Made by a program: the position numbers and the translations under genes. From contig CM036756.1 in assembly GCA_020796225.1 (NCBI GenBank), forward strand, positions 64,781,644-64,845,643: a DNA stretch of 64,000 nt. Direction: 5' to 3'. The first letter of the stretch is position 1; the number at the start of each line of letters is the position of its first letter. This stretch comes from Arion vulgaris (taxonomy: Eukaryota > Mollusca > Gastropoda > Stylommatophora > Arionidae). This document shows positions 55,311 through 64,000 of the stretch, piece by piece. The notes beneath the pieces were generated by a model. It searched no databases. It saw nothing but the letters and a program-made list of their open reading frames with translations, and had not been told where the DNA came from.

Positions 55311-55870
55311 TCCTGCTAATAAATAATTCAAACTGACGTCACCGCATTACGATACACCGTTAGCTCTTACATACGATACATGTTTATCAAACAATGACCT
55401 ACTCAATTGCGAAGGTCGCAATCAAACAAACAAAAAATTGATGACCATTGAAAACTAATTATAACTTTATTCTAAGCCAAAACAAAGATACACGCCAAAA
55501 CGAACTTTCCCTGTGTTTCGCAATGCAGATATCATTAAGTGTTTTTCTATTTCAATCATACTTTGTTTTACGACGATTCTTTTATACTTTTAAGTGAAAA
55601 CTAATTGTAAATCATTTTTGTTTGTTCTCCGTTCGCTATAAACCACTTTATAGACACTCTTAGAGATTTGTGCTAGATTGAGTACGTTGCGCCCCCGTTT
55701 AACAGTAGTATGCTCATCCTAATTTCGGTCAAACGTGATATTCGGATTCGCCTTTTGTGACAGTCTCCCCACTAGACGGCATCAACAGTTCGTACGGGCA
55801 CTGAATGGCGATCGCTCTGTATTATTCATTTTTTATTCATTTCTTGTAGTATGTATATGATCTGAACCAT
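55311..55870. other. Possible promoter region, CpG-richer
   Basis: 55640-55830 has more CpG than the neighbourhood (GCGCCCCCG, ACGTGATATTCGGATTCG, GGCGATCGC) and no repeat. It lies before the candidate exon 55876-56127 and 3.5 kb upstream of UMAD1-like, whose true first exon is unknown. Promoter function is conjecture. Confidence 0.25.
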
Positions 55871-55875
55871 AGAAC

Positions 55876-56127
55876 ATGGGCACGCTGTGCCGTTGTCACA
55901 GTCGGGAGACCATTCTAGATAAGGAACGCGTATTCTATCGCTTTGGGAAATACCGTTTTCATCACATCACACCAAGGACTCTGGGCTTCACTGTATTATT
56001 TTATTGTGCAGAGGAGGGGGCGACTTTGGAAACTGGTCATGCGCCAATGTTTTCTGCTTCAGCAGCCACCATGAGTTCATCTAGTACAAAACCAACTAGC
56101 TCAGTAGGGAAATCCCCGTCCGAATAG
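55876..56127 (+). CDS. Candidate 5' exon of an unidentified gene
   Basis: An open frame of 83 codons ends at TAG just before a donor-like gtatac (56128). An inner ATG in good context (gccaccATGAG at 56069) would encode MSSSSTKPTSSVGKSPSE. The Ser/Thr/Pro-rich start looks like a natural protein N-terminus, but the stop lies before the donor and no second exon was found to the right. I do not recognise it. Confidence 0.2.
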   Translation: MGTLCRCHSRETILDKERVFYRFGKYRFHHITPRTLGFTVLFYCAEEGATLETGHAPMFSASAATMSSSSTKPTSSVGKSPSE

Positions 56128-56274
56128 GTATACTTTTACATACGTCTGATATGAAATTCGATAATTTATTGCAGCATTCTATTTGCTAGTTGGTAGATGA
56201 ACATTGTTAAAAATACTGTCATAGTGCTAAATTTAACTTGTGACATAATATAAGCTTTGTTTTCGATTGTTATG

Positions 56275-56545
56275 CTGTATTTGATGCTACAAATAAGAAA
56301 GAGAAAATTTAGATATTTTGGACATATAAAAAGACATGAAGGGCTGGGAAGACCATCATGGAAGGAGGCATACCAGCAAAGAGAAGAAGAGGAAGACCAC
56401 GGAGAAGATGGATTCAGGATGTAACTGATGGTTTGAACATGACGGCTGCAGAGGCAGGACATCTGGCCTATGAGAGAGAGAAATTCCCGAGGACTGTTGG
56501 GGTGGCAAAGTTCTGCTCAGGACAAGCTATTTGATGATGATGATC
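56275..56545 (+). pseudogene. RTE-type LINE C-terminus relic
   Basis: LLQIRKRKFRYFGHIKRHEG, GRPSWKEAYQQR and GGKVLLRTSYL; related to 7790-8180. Ends with a GATGATGATG run. Confidence 0.65.
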
Positions 56546-56559
56546 TGTATTTAAAATGA

Positions 56560-57070
56560 ATTGACTTAAAATCGAACAATACTGAAAAACAAGAGTGTTA
56601 CGTGATGTGAGAAGGATGATTTGTGGAAATTTTCACTACAGCTCGTTCACAATGCTAGCAGTAGATCCCATACTTTTTTCCACTTCTGTACCTCTTTTAA
56701 ACCCATTTCTATAAATTTTACCCCTTGTTTTTTAGATATTTGTTTTTGAATACTGACACATTTGCTCAGTGCATATCTTATGTAAACTAGTGGAAATTAG
56801 GTAATAATTGGGAAAGGAGAATTACTGCGCTGGCTAAAGTCACACCACAGATTTAATTTTACAATATTCGTTACACAGAAGCTCAGTTCATAAAACAGAT
56901 CGCTAGTGATTTGTGGTTCGAATCATGAGTTTGGGAATTCATTTTTTTTTTCTGGAAGCCACCAATACTTGTTCGTTGTCTATTTATTGACTATATTTAT
57001 TGGCTTCGGTGCTTCCACTGGGGTTCTTAAAACCGCTTATTCTTTTCTTAAAACAGATATGGGCAGATTG
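56560..57070. other. Spacer with one weak pol III B box
   Basis: GTGGTTCGAATCATGAG near 56912 followed by a T run may be the end of a SINE head. Nothing else recognised. Confidence 0.3.
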
Positions 57071-57079
57071 AAACATTGT

Positions 57080-57450
57080 TAATGAGATCAATTTTATGTT
57101 TGTGGCAGGGCATGAAGGTGTAAGAGGGAATGAATGCGTCATTAAGCTTGCAGGTATGTCCACTGTAAAAAATGGGGGAGCAATGGACCAGGCTGATATT
57201 CTGAATGTCCTAAAGGGAGAAAGTACATGTAAATGATTCAAGAAATAGTGGTGAATCTACAACCTTAATCAGACTGTAAGAATATCAAGTGAAATGGGGT
57301 GCAGCTGGACAATAGCCCAATACTGGTAGCCAAAGGAGAGTAGTGAACAAACAAAGAACAAATATCGTTATTTGCTACACGCTGAGAGACAAACTGAGAA
57401 GGAGATCAGAACACTTATGATGATCGACAACTAAACTAAACAGATACACT
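57080..57450 (+). pseudogene. LINE family 2 C-terminus relic
   Basis: Contains GGGGGAGCAATGGACCAGGC, CTGATATTCTGAATGTCC and CTGAGAGACAAACTGAGAAG; the same order as 27120-27440. Confidence 0.55.
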
Positions 57451-57587
57451 TTGTTTCTTTAAATCAGGCTCATAAGATGCAAGATTTAAATCTGGATTAG
57501 CATTAAGCTTGTTGCAGTGTTTTTATGAAGGTGAATGAGGAAAACTCCACTAGTTCAGTATTAGTAAATGGCTGCCAGAGTGGTTAC

Positions 57588-57825
57588 TGGGGCCCAAATT
57601 TGGGGTGTAAAGAATAGAACCACTGTTACCTGCCACGCATGTCGTAAGAGGCGACGAAGGAGGTTTGGCTGAAATCGGATGCACATGTCCTAAATGTGTA
57701 GAAGTCTATGCGCTTAGGGGTATACCGAATCAATGTGCAACGTATACACGTTCTTGGCAAAGATCAAACAAATCACAAAGAGTGATTAAAATTGGTCGTA
57801 AAGAACAAACGCAAAGAAGAAGAAG
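57588..57825 (+). mobile_element. SINE family D
   Basis: GGCCCAAATTTGGGGTGTAA, CGCATGTCGTAAGAGGCGAC, GAAGTCTATGCGCTTAGGGG, CACGTTCTTGGCAAAGATC, CGCAAAGAAGAAGAAG. Confidence 0.8.
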
Positions 57826-57829
57826 AGGA

Positions 57830-58728
57830 GTAAATGACTAGAGGTATTTGAGTACCTTCGCACTGAGTTGCTTGTATTCCTCGCTGACATGGTTTCTTTT
57901 TTAAATCAGATTTGAAATAAGAAGCGCCTGAAAGTCGATTATCTCGTTTTCATTGATTGATAGTTTAGCATCTTTGTAATGCAATGATGATGGTCCTATC
58001 AATCAATCAACCAATCATTAGCATCTTTGAAAAATTCTTCATTGAAGAGATCTGCAATCCAATTATTGTCTTTTCCCCATTAGAGCACCTATAAATTTAT
58101 ATTTTGAGACCATCCAAATGACTTACAATATTCTCTCTCACGTTTTAAGATATATCCTAGGCATTTGCAGATAAGAAGTTGTGCAGTCTCAAAAACTTCA
58201 GGCTGACCTCTTTCAATTGACACTTTCCAAACACAGTTGTTTAAAATTATTTACACAATTTTGCTGAAACAAATTATGTGGAAGTCCATGCACTCTGCTT
58301 AAAGTCTTTAAAATCTGCATTTGTATGCTGTCTCAGAACTTCTTTCATACATACAAGCAATAGTTGCAGTAATTAAGTAAGATCACACTAGATGATAGAC
58401 AGACCAGAGTTTATTTACATGTAATCATAATATATACAAACATACATCCAAATTAAGATAAACATAACAGATTCAATGATGCAGAAACAAAATTATTATA
58501 AAATATAGGAATTAACTTTATAGGCTACTAACTAGCATAGGGTGTCTTAAACCACACAGGAATAATAACAAAATAACGTAATGAGAAATAAAGATAGAAC
58601 TAAAGGGTTAAGATAGAACTGAAATTATAAAACAGATAAATGTCATGAACTTCTGTTCAAGTTCTCTTATTTACATGCATAATGTTCTGTGAGGAATCAT
58701 CAACTAGTAACAAACATACCAAGTTTTG
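57830..58728. other. Intergenic sequence without recognisable feature
   Basis: AT-rich; nothing recognised. Confidence 0.4.
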
Positions 58729-58732
58729 TTAA

Positions 58733-58828
58733 CCCTTTTCACCTCTGTAATTTTTGTTACTCCCGGACGCAAGCATGTTGCAATGTATAACTAATTAGCC
58801 AGTATATCAGCTCAAAATGGTGAAGGGG
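58733..58828. mobile_element. TTAA-flanked MITE, family 1, short
   Basis: TTAA at 58729-58732 and 58829-58832; ends CCCTTTTCACC / GGTGAAGGGG. Internal AGCCAGTATATCAGCTC is shared with 52344 and 62465. Confidence 0.7.
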
Positions 58829-59184
58829 TTAAACATGTAAGAAAGATAATGCCATTTGTAACTAACAATTTTACAACATTTGTTTGTTAACATTGATTTA
58901 AAATTTATGGCAACAAAATTTGAAGGATGACAAATAGAAATTGTCAACCTTTCCCAACATTTTGAATACAGTAAAACTACAGTAATCCCTTACCAACAGT
59001 GAAGATTATATTCTTGCAAAACACAACAACTTGCATGACCTGATTTCAATACTAAAAATAATTTAGAAAATAATAAAGTGGTAGGTAATACATTTGTTTG
59101 ACCACAGAATGTTCAATTTTTCATTTATAAAACATCAAATTATAGCTACTTTGATAATAAATAATGACTTGACTTATATTCTTC

Positions 59185-59600
59185 TCTGATTGTCATGGAG
59201 CATGGGGTCTCAACAGTTGTTCTCCACTTTTCCTGGTCTCTGGCTATTTTATTTATGGCTTCTCAGGATAGTTCAGCACCATTCAGTTTCTCAGGAAGAC
59301 TCCATTTCCAAGTCTGTTTGAGGTTTCCCTTTTTCCGTTTTCCTTGTGGGTTCCACTCAAGTACTTGTCTAGCGACACTAGAATGTATCTTCCACAGGGT
59401 ATGCCCGACCCATCACCATCTTCTCCTCTTAACCTGGGCCATCATGTGTTCCTACCCTGTTCCTATCCACGTCATGTCATATGTCAGTCTGAGAATACGC
59501 CGAAGACATATGTTGACAAAGGTCTGAATCTTATCTGTATTTAACTTGGTAACTCCCACATTCCTAAGCCATACAAAAAAGATAGATTTCACATTTGAGT
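59185..59600 (-). pseudogene. RTE-type LINE C-terminus, minus strand
   Basis: Minus-strand sequence gives DKIQTFVN, RRILRLTYDMT, HTLWKIHSSVARQVLEWNPQ, GKRKKGNLKQTWKWSLPEKL and ENC.DPMLHD segments with some frame shifts. RTE tail. Confidence 0.7.
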
Positions 59601-59814
59601 TGGATATACAATAAATAATAGTCAAACAAAATTACTAACAAGGTAAAGGAACTCAAAATTTTCTAAGTACACTATACTTAGAATTGCAAGTGATGGTTGG
59701 ATGAGAACTTCCTTTGACCAGGTTGTGAGGTTGATTCCTGAACTAGAACAAGTTGAAGAATTTGGGATCAAGTGTTGCAGGGTATATGCTTTATAGTAAA
59801 TATATCTTCTTTCT

Positions 59815-60062
59815 TCTTCTTTGCGTTTGTTCTTTACGACCAATTTTAATTACTCTTTGTGATATGTTTGATCTTTGCCAAGAACGTGTATATGTTGCAC
59901 ATTGGTTTGGTAGGCCCCTAAACGCATTGACTTCTACGTGTTTAGGACACATGCATCAGATTTCAGCCAAACCTCCTAAGTCGCCTCTTACGACATGCGT
60001 GGCAGGTAACAGTGGTTCTATTCTTTACACCTCAAATTTGGGCACCGGTAACCACTTGGGCG
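59815..60062 (-). mobile_element. SINE family D, minus strand, complete
   Basis: TTCTTTACGACCAATTTTAA, AGAACGTGTATATG, TAGGCCCCTAAACGC, AGTCGCCTCTTACGACATGC, GGTAACAGTGGTTC and GTAACCACTTGGGC in order. Confidence 0.78.
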
Positions 60063-60164
60063 AGTAAATATATAAGTTGAGATATTTTTCAAATAAAATG
60101 CAACAAGATTATTAAGACAATAAGTAATAATTATGGAAACAATAAAATCATACACCATACACAG

Positions 60165-60275
60165 ATTAAAATGGTACATTTTGCTAATCCTGAATGTTGG
60201 AAAAATATGGTTGGTGAGGGATTACTTCATCGCACATGTCAAGAATGCATGCACGGAAAGAATAAATTACTGCAG
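60165..60275 (+). CDS. Possible orphan exon, unidentified
   Basis: Between acceptor-like acacag and donor CAG|gtaaca lies an open stretch: MVHFANPECWKNMVGEGL, then HRTCQECMHGKNKLLQ. The borders look real and the composition is coding-like, but no partner exon or family could be found. Confidence 0.2.
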
Positions 60276-60289
60276 GTAACATCTTAAAT

Positions 60290-60745
60290 ATTGCAGATTA
60301 TTTTATTTGAACTGGGATGTAAGATGCAGTGAATAAGAAGATCTCTACACTGAAGGGTCTGTGGCTAGTTACTGAAGCATCCCATGCACTGAGCTGTTAT
60401 CTCTCGGAAGGTATTACATGTTGACGTTGACAAAAACAATTGTTTAAAACAAACATCTTTCATAACAGCGAACAGATCTACTTTTTGATGAAGGCCTTTT
60501 GGTTGAAACAATTTAGTCTGTTGATGTACTTTAGAATTTTGATCTTTCTTCTTTAGTGAAATGTGATAAACTTGTGAGTCCTTGTTTACTTGATGCATAC
60601 AAATGTAAGTCAGTGGTACTGGGAATTATTCTAAAATGTGTGCTCGTTTGAATTGAAACAAAATAACATATCACAGATAATGCAGGGAAGCATGATTCTT
60701 TGGCTTTGTTTGTAATGTGACCAAAAAAATTAGATTGTCAACAAT
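60290..60745. other. Intergenic sequence without recognisable feature
   Basis: Nothing recognised. The short minus-strand frame 60598-60365 has no family features. Confidence 0.35.
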
Positions 60746-60747
60746 TC

Positions 60748-60850
60748 TATTATATAATAGATTAGAATCTCAACAATTCTAATATTATATAATAGATTAG
60801 AATGTCAATAATTCTAATATTATATAATAGATTAGAATGTCAACAATTCA
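60748..60850 (+). repeat. About 42-bp tandem repeat, 2-3 copies
   Basis: AATTCTAATATTATATAATA, then GATTAGAATGTCAACA or a variant, repeated. Confidence 0.75.
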
Positions 60851-60859
60851 AAATTTATA

Positions 60860-61205
60860 CACAAGCAATAATGTTGAAGTCAAAATCAACAAATGAAAAA
60901 CAGAACCAGGATGATCATGAACATCAGTGACAACTTCAAAAAGCAGAGACAAATCAATAATACTCAGAAGCAGAACTGTAGAATTTTATACCATTAGCTT
61001 CTATCATTTTATCCTGATGTGGATTTCTTTGGAAGTCTGGTGAAGTATATGTCCCTAAGAAGTGCTTATGGATAGTTACAATACAATGCATAGAGCTACA
61101 AATGAAACCAGCTATACTGAAATTGCTATCAAAATATATTCAATAACAAAACTAGTAGTTGAATTACTGTTGCCTGATAGATGGCCAATTTTGTAACACA
61201 AGGTA
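60860..61205. other. Intergenic sequence without recognisable feature
   Basis: AT-rich; nothing recognised. Confidence 0.4.
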
Positions 61206-61224
61206 ATATTAAATTTCAGTTAGA

Positions 61225-61476
61225 ATCAACTGAATAAAAATCATGTCACATCCTTTACATGATGTCACCATCAGCCACAGTAAACGAGTTGATTTTCTAG
61301 GCACCACTTATACGTTCAGTAGTTTACCATTGCTTTCTGAACGGCGAGGTCCATTTTTTATCCTTAAAATTCCATGCAAACAAATTTGCTTCCAAACTGC
61401 CTGCCGTGAAGTTTGAACCAGGTACACTTGGGTTGTGATCGAGCGCACTACCACTTAAGCTACAGACGCTCTAATT
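61225..61476 (-). mobile_element. SINE family A, minus strand, 13-bp target-site duplication
   Basis: Full copy with the head at the right (GAGCGTCTGTAGCTTAAG on the minus strand). AATTTCAGTTAGA flanks it at 61212-61224 and 61477-61489. Confidence 0.8.
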
Positions 61477-61619
61477 AATTTCAGTTAGAGGGTAGTTAAA
61501 ATGGACTTTCCGTTATTTTTGTCCATCCAATTCAATGAACTTATCGTGTTTGAAAATCCCTATTTGAGAAAGTTTTACAGATATAGATATTTACCATTAT
61601 GTAATTTGCATAACATAGT

Positions 61620-61790
61620 AGTGACCCCATTTCTTGACATATATTTATCCTCTCATATCATTATACGTTACAAAGGGCATGCAAGTAATTTCTCTATACC
61701 GCTGTCCTTGGTAACTAGCTCAATCTCTTGCATGGAATTGAGTCAGACATTTCTTTCCTCTCTCAGCAAATTTCTTAATAATTATATTTA
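61620..61790 (-). pseudogene. RTE-type LINE 3' end relic, minus strand
   Basis: Same sequence type as 12840-13085 (ATTATACGTTACAAAGGGC, GGAATTGAGTCAGACATTTC). Confidence 0.4.
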
Positions 61791-61880
61791 AAAAAAAAAG
61801 ACATGAACTATACAAATGAAACCTTCCAGATTAAAAAAAACAACAGATAGTCTGAAGATGGCATTAAATATTGAGGTCCT

Positions 61881-61910
61881 CCATAATAATAATAATAATA
61901 ATAATAAATT
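61881..61910 (+). repeat. (AAT)n microsatellite
   Basis: Nine to ten AAT/ATA units in a row. Confidence 0.9.
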
Positions 61911-62134
61911 TAATAATTGAGGTCATCCAGTCATTAAATAAATCAGTTCTTATTAATGGTGGGTTTAGAAAATTGGCAAAAAACTTTGAGCATAGGATAA
62001 GTCAGGGAAGGGTCATACTTTTAGTCTGAGTGTCTTTCCGCATTAAATTTAATTATAACATTCATAACAAACACATTCTCATATACAATTCTTCTTCTTC
62101 TGTAAGTTATCAGATCACTGCATCAGTAGCTTAA

Positions 62135-62438
62135 CTCTTTCCACGCTTAAGCCGCACACTGCGCCATGGCGAAGTCCGTTGACGCTTTAAGCCGCACACT
62201 GCGCTATAGAGTTGCTTCCTTATAAGAGTCTTTCTAGTTTTACTTCTACTATTTTACTTATACTACTTTTTAACCTTGTTATTCTATTGGGTTATCCAGT
62301 TTTCTTCAATTTAGTATATAATTAGATATATATGTTTATTTATTGACAAGTAGTTGGGATCGAATTTTTTGGAACAATTTTTTTACTTCCTTGAATTAAC
62401 TGCTTAAAAATTGAGGAAATAAATGGGCGTGGAAAGAG
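62135..62438 (-). mobile_element. TTAA-flanked MITE, family 2, inverted copy
   Basis: TTAA at 62131-62134 and 62439-62442. The paired GCTTAAGCCGCACACTGCGC / TTTAAGCCGCACACTGCGC repeats are here at the left, so the copy is inverted relative to 17334 and 47944. Confidence 0.85.
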
Positions 62439-62464
62439 TTAAATGAGCTGTATTATTAACTTAA

Positions 62465-62594
62465 CCCTTTCACTCCATAATTTTTTGAATTGCCAGACAA
62501 ATTTACATTACAAAGTATTAGCCAGTATATTGGCTTTGCGTAATCTTAAAACAAATAGTGCGAGCTAGTTCATCGGTTCTGAAGGGCGAATGGG
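62465..62594. mobile_element. TTAA-flanked MITE, family 1
   Basis: TTAA at 62461-62464 and 62595-62598; ends CCCTTTCACTCC / GGGCGAATGGG. Inner TAGCCAGTATATTGGCTTTG, equivalent to the ATATATCGG motif at 2100. Confidence 0.7.
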
Positions 62595-62751
62595 TTAAGA
62601 TCCTTCTTAGAGCTTATAAGGTTACAGGTAAAAACTTTCAAAAGTGAACAATTTGTTTTGACAGATAAAAACTCAACATTTGTTTAAGTTCACTAATAAG
62701 AGGCTATTATTTAATCCATTAATACCTCTGAAGTCGGAGAAGGCTCCCTTG

Positions 62752-62832
62752 AATGGCAAGGGACACTGATGATAGGGAAAACAAACCTTCACGCAAAATC
62801 AGCCAGAAGCACCATACTGGATGTTATGAATT
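62752..62832 (+). pseudogene. Diverged copy of the UMAD1 upstream exon
   Basis: TTGAATGGCAAGGGACACTG and the following 80 bases match the exon at 52636-52530 (minus) at roughly three quarters of positions by eye. It reads MARDTDDRENKPSRKISQ, then YEF, and stops 37 codons in. It could be a processed or duplicated fragment, or both copies may belong to an undescribed repeat. Confidence 0.45.
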
Positions 62833-63179
62833 CAGCGGGAAAACAAAAACAAGAAGAATCCATTAATTGTTTTGATGAATCGTCTGTGGCCTAAAGACTA
62901 CATTTGTTTCAACATGACAAGAATACTATGTAGGGAATGTAAGCAGCAATTACATTGAAGACATTATTTTCCAAGTCCAACTGTAATATAATATTGATTT
63001 CTCCACATAATTATTTGTACAAATCGTACTGTTAGGTAAACTGTTGCATTTTTTTCCTGACCACAATATATTTAAATTTATTTGAAAATCAATTTTTATT
63101 GCGAAAAAATAAACATTGAATAGAAAAATATAATTTTGATTCATATTCACTAAAGATTTCATAAGTTCATAATTGCATT

Positions 63180-63345
63180 TGATGTGGAAAAATAGGCAGA
63201 GGCAGACCAAGAAGAAGATGGCTACAAGATATTAAAGAAACCATGAATATGACCATCAACAAAGTGGGTGAACTGGCAAGAGACAGAGTGAATTTCAGAT
63301 GTGCTGCAAAGAGAGCAACGTCCTATAAAGGATACGCACCTTGAT
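63180..63345 (+). pseudogene. RTE-type LINE C-terminus relic
   Basis: IGRGRPRRRWLQDIKETMNM, KVGELARDRVNFRCAAKRAT and a tail GGATACGCACCTTGATGATG. Almost intact frame for about 50 codons. Confidence 0.7.
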
Positions 63346-63582
63346 GATGTGGACAAATAAATTCACCTGTCCACACTAAAGAAAACAATACAAATGTAGC
63401 TCACATGAATGTTAATTCATTTTGTAGGACATCGACAAAACTTCTGTCTGATGGCAGATTTCCTAAAAACCGCTTTGTTATACGCAAGATACCCATAAAT
63501 ATGAACATGACGCACCCATTTGATTATCATATATTGCATCCATCTTCTCACTGACCTTCTAGTTTGTTCTTTCTATTATATG

Positions 63583-63718
63583 AAAGGAAATCGTGGCATA
63601 TCCTTTACATTATGTCGCCATCAACCACAGTAAACAAGTTGATTTTCTAGGCACCACTTATACGTTCAATAGTTTGCAATTGCTTTTGAATGTTGAGGTC
63701 TATTTTTACTGTTCAGAA
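63583..63718 (-). mobile_element. SINE family A, minus strand, truncated
   Basis: Has the tail half only (TGAAAGGAAATCGTGGCATA to TTGAGGTCTATTTTTAC); the head is missing where the next LINE piece begins. Confidence 0.65.
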
Positions 63719-63739
63719 TATTCACTGGTTTGGAAAACC

Positions 63740-64000
63740 TAATCATGATGACCAAGAAACATAGTGAAGACCAACATCTATATTTGAATACACAAAAACA
63801 AAAATCATGTCAACTGACAAAGCAAAAGGCTCACCTAACATCCAAGTAAACAATAAAGAACTCTAATGTGTAGAGAGCTACGAATATCTGGGCTCAATAA
63901 TTAACAATAACGGTGACTGCTCCAAAGAGATCTCAAAAAGATTGCCAATAGCAATCAAGAAGTTAAACACAATGAAGAACATGTGGCAAAGCACCAGCAA
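63740..64000 (+). pseudogene. LINE reverse transcriptase thumb, cut by window end
   Basis: Frames give NTQKTKIMSTDKAKGS and, after a stop, CVESYEYLGSIINNNGDCSK, EISKRLPIAIKKLNTMKNMW. The KTKIM...YEYLGS.I..DG.C..EI..R...A block follows the YADD box in RTE/CR1-like reverse transcriptases. The rest lies right of the window. Confidence 0.75.

Noticed and set aside
61501..61791. 96-codon plus-strand frame
   Set aside because: Its right half lies in a LINE tail also found at 12840; no family features.

Overview
The window is nuclear DNA of an animal. Genes are split by introns with GT-AG borders, most sequence is AT-rich, and a large share is interspersed repeats: non-LTR retrotransposon (LINE) fragments, several tRNA-headed SINE families, TTAA-flanked piggyBac-like miniature elements, one Tigger/pogo-like element and several satellites. 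The repeat mix (RTE-type LINEs, many small SINE families with a shared core, short conserved exons in long introns) suggests an invertebrate, perhaps a lophotrochozoan such as a mollusc; this is an inference, and no single sequence proves it. I see no operons, CRISPR arrays, bacterial genes or viral genes.

Three protein-coding genes can be reconstructed by splicing. (1) Plus strand, 2442-16425: the 3' part of a LRRK1-like protein kinase. Five phase-0 exons encode the end of the kinase domain and a C-terminal WD40-like region; the 5' part lies left of the window. (2) Plus strand, 22698-35963: a complete NDUFS7 (mitochondrial complex I PSST subunit) in six exons, 237 residues, with all four N2 cluster cysteines. 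Its first coding exon has only 16 coding bases. (3) Minus strand, 52103-48815: a UMAD1-like protein with a UMA domain in two coding exons (209 residues). It is preceded by a short upstream reading frame whose stop codon overlaps the UMAD1 start.

Layout: 1-2441 LINE tail and a TTAA element; 2442-16425 LRRK1-like gene, whose 8-kb fourth intron holds nested SINEs and a threefold tandem array of a LINE 3' end; 16430-22690 repeats and a CpG-rich diverged tandem repeat; 22698-35963 NDUFS7, whose introns hold a U2-headed SINE, a 2.9-kb RTE element with target-site duplications, a piggyBac remnant and a perfect 31-bp hairpin; 36000-48800 repeats, including a 47-bp minisatellite and a satellite made from a LINE tail; 48815-52640 UMAD1-like gene; 52640-64000 mostly repeats, ending inside an RTE-type reverse transcriptase relic.

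The three genes have no obvious joint function: a signalling kinase, a respiratory-chain subunit and an endosomal-sorting (ESCRT-I-type) protein. No clear new biological system is present. The observations most worth checking are the overlapping reading frames at the UMAD1 start and a second diverged copy of that upstream frame, the U2-headed SINE, the LINE-tail satellites, and the diverged CpG-rich repeat upstream of NDUFS7.
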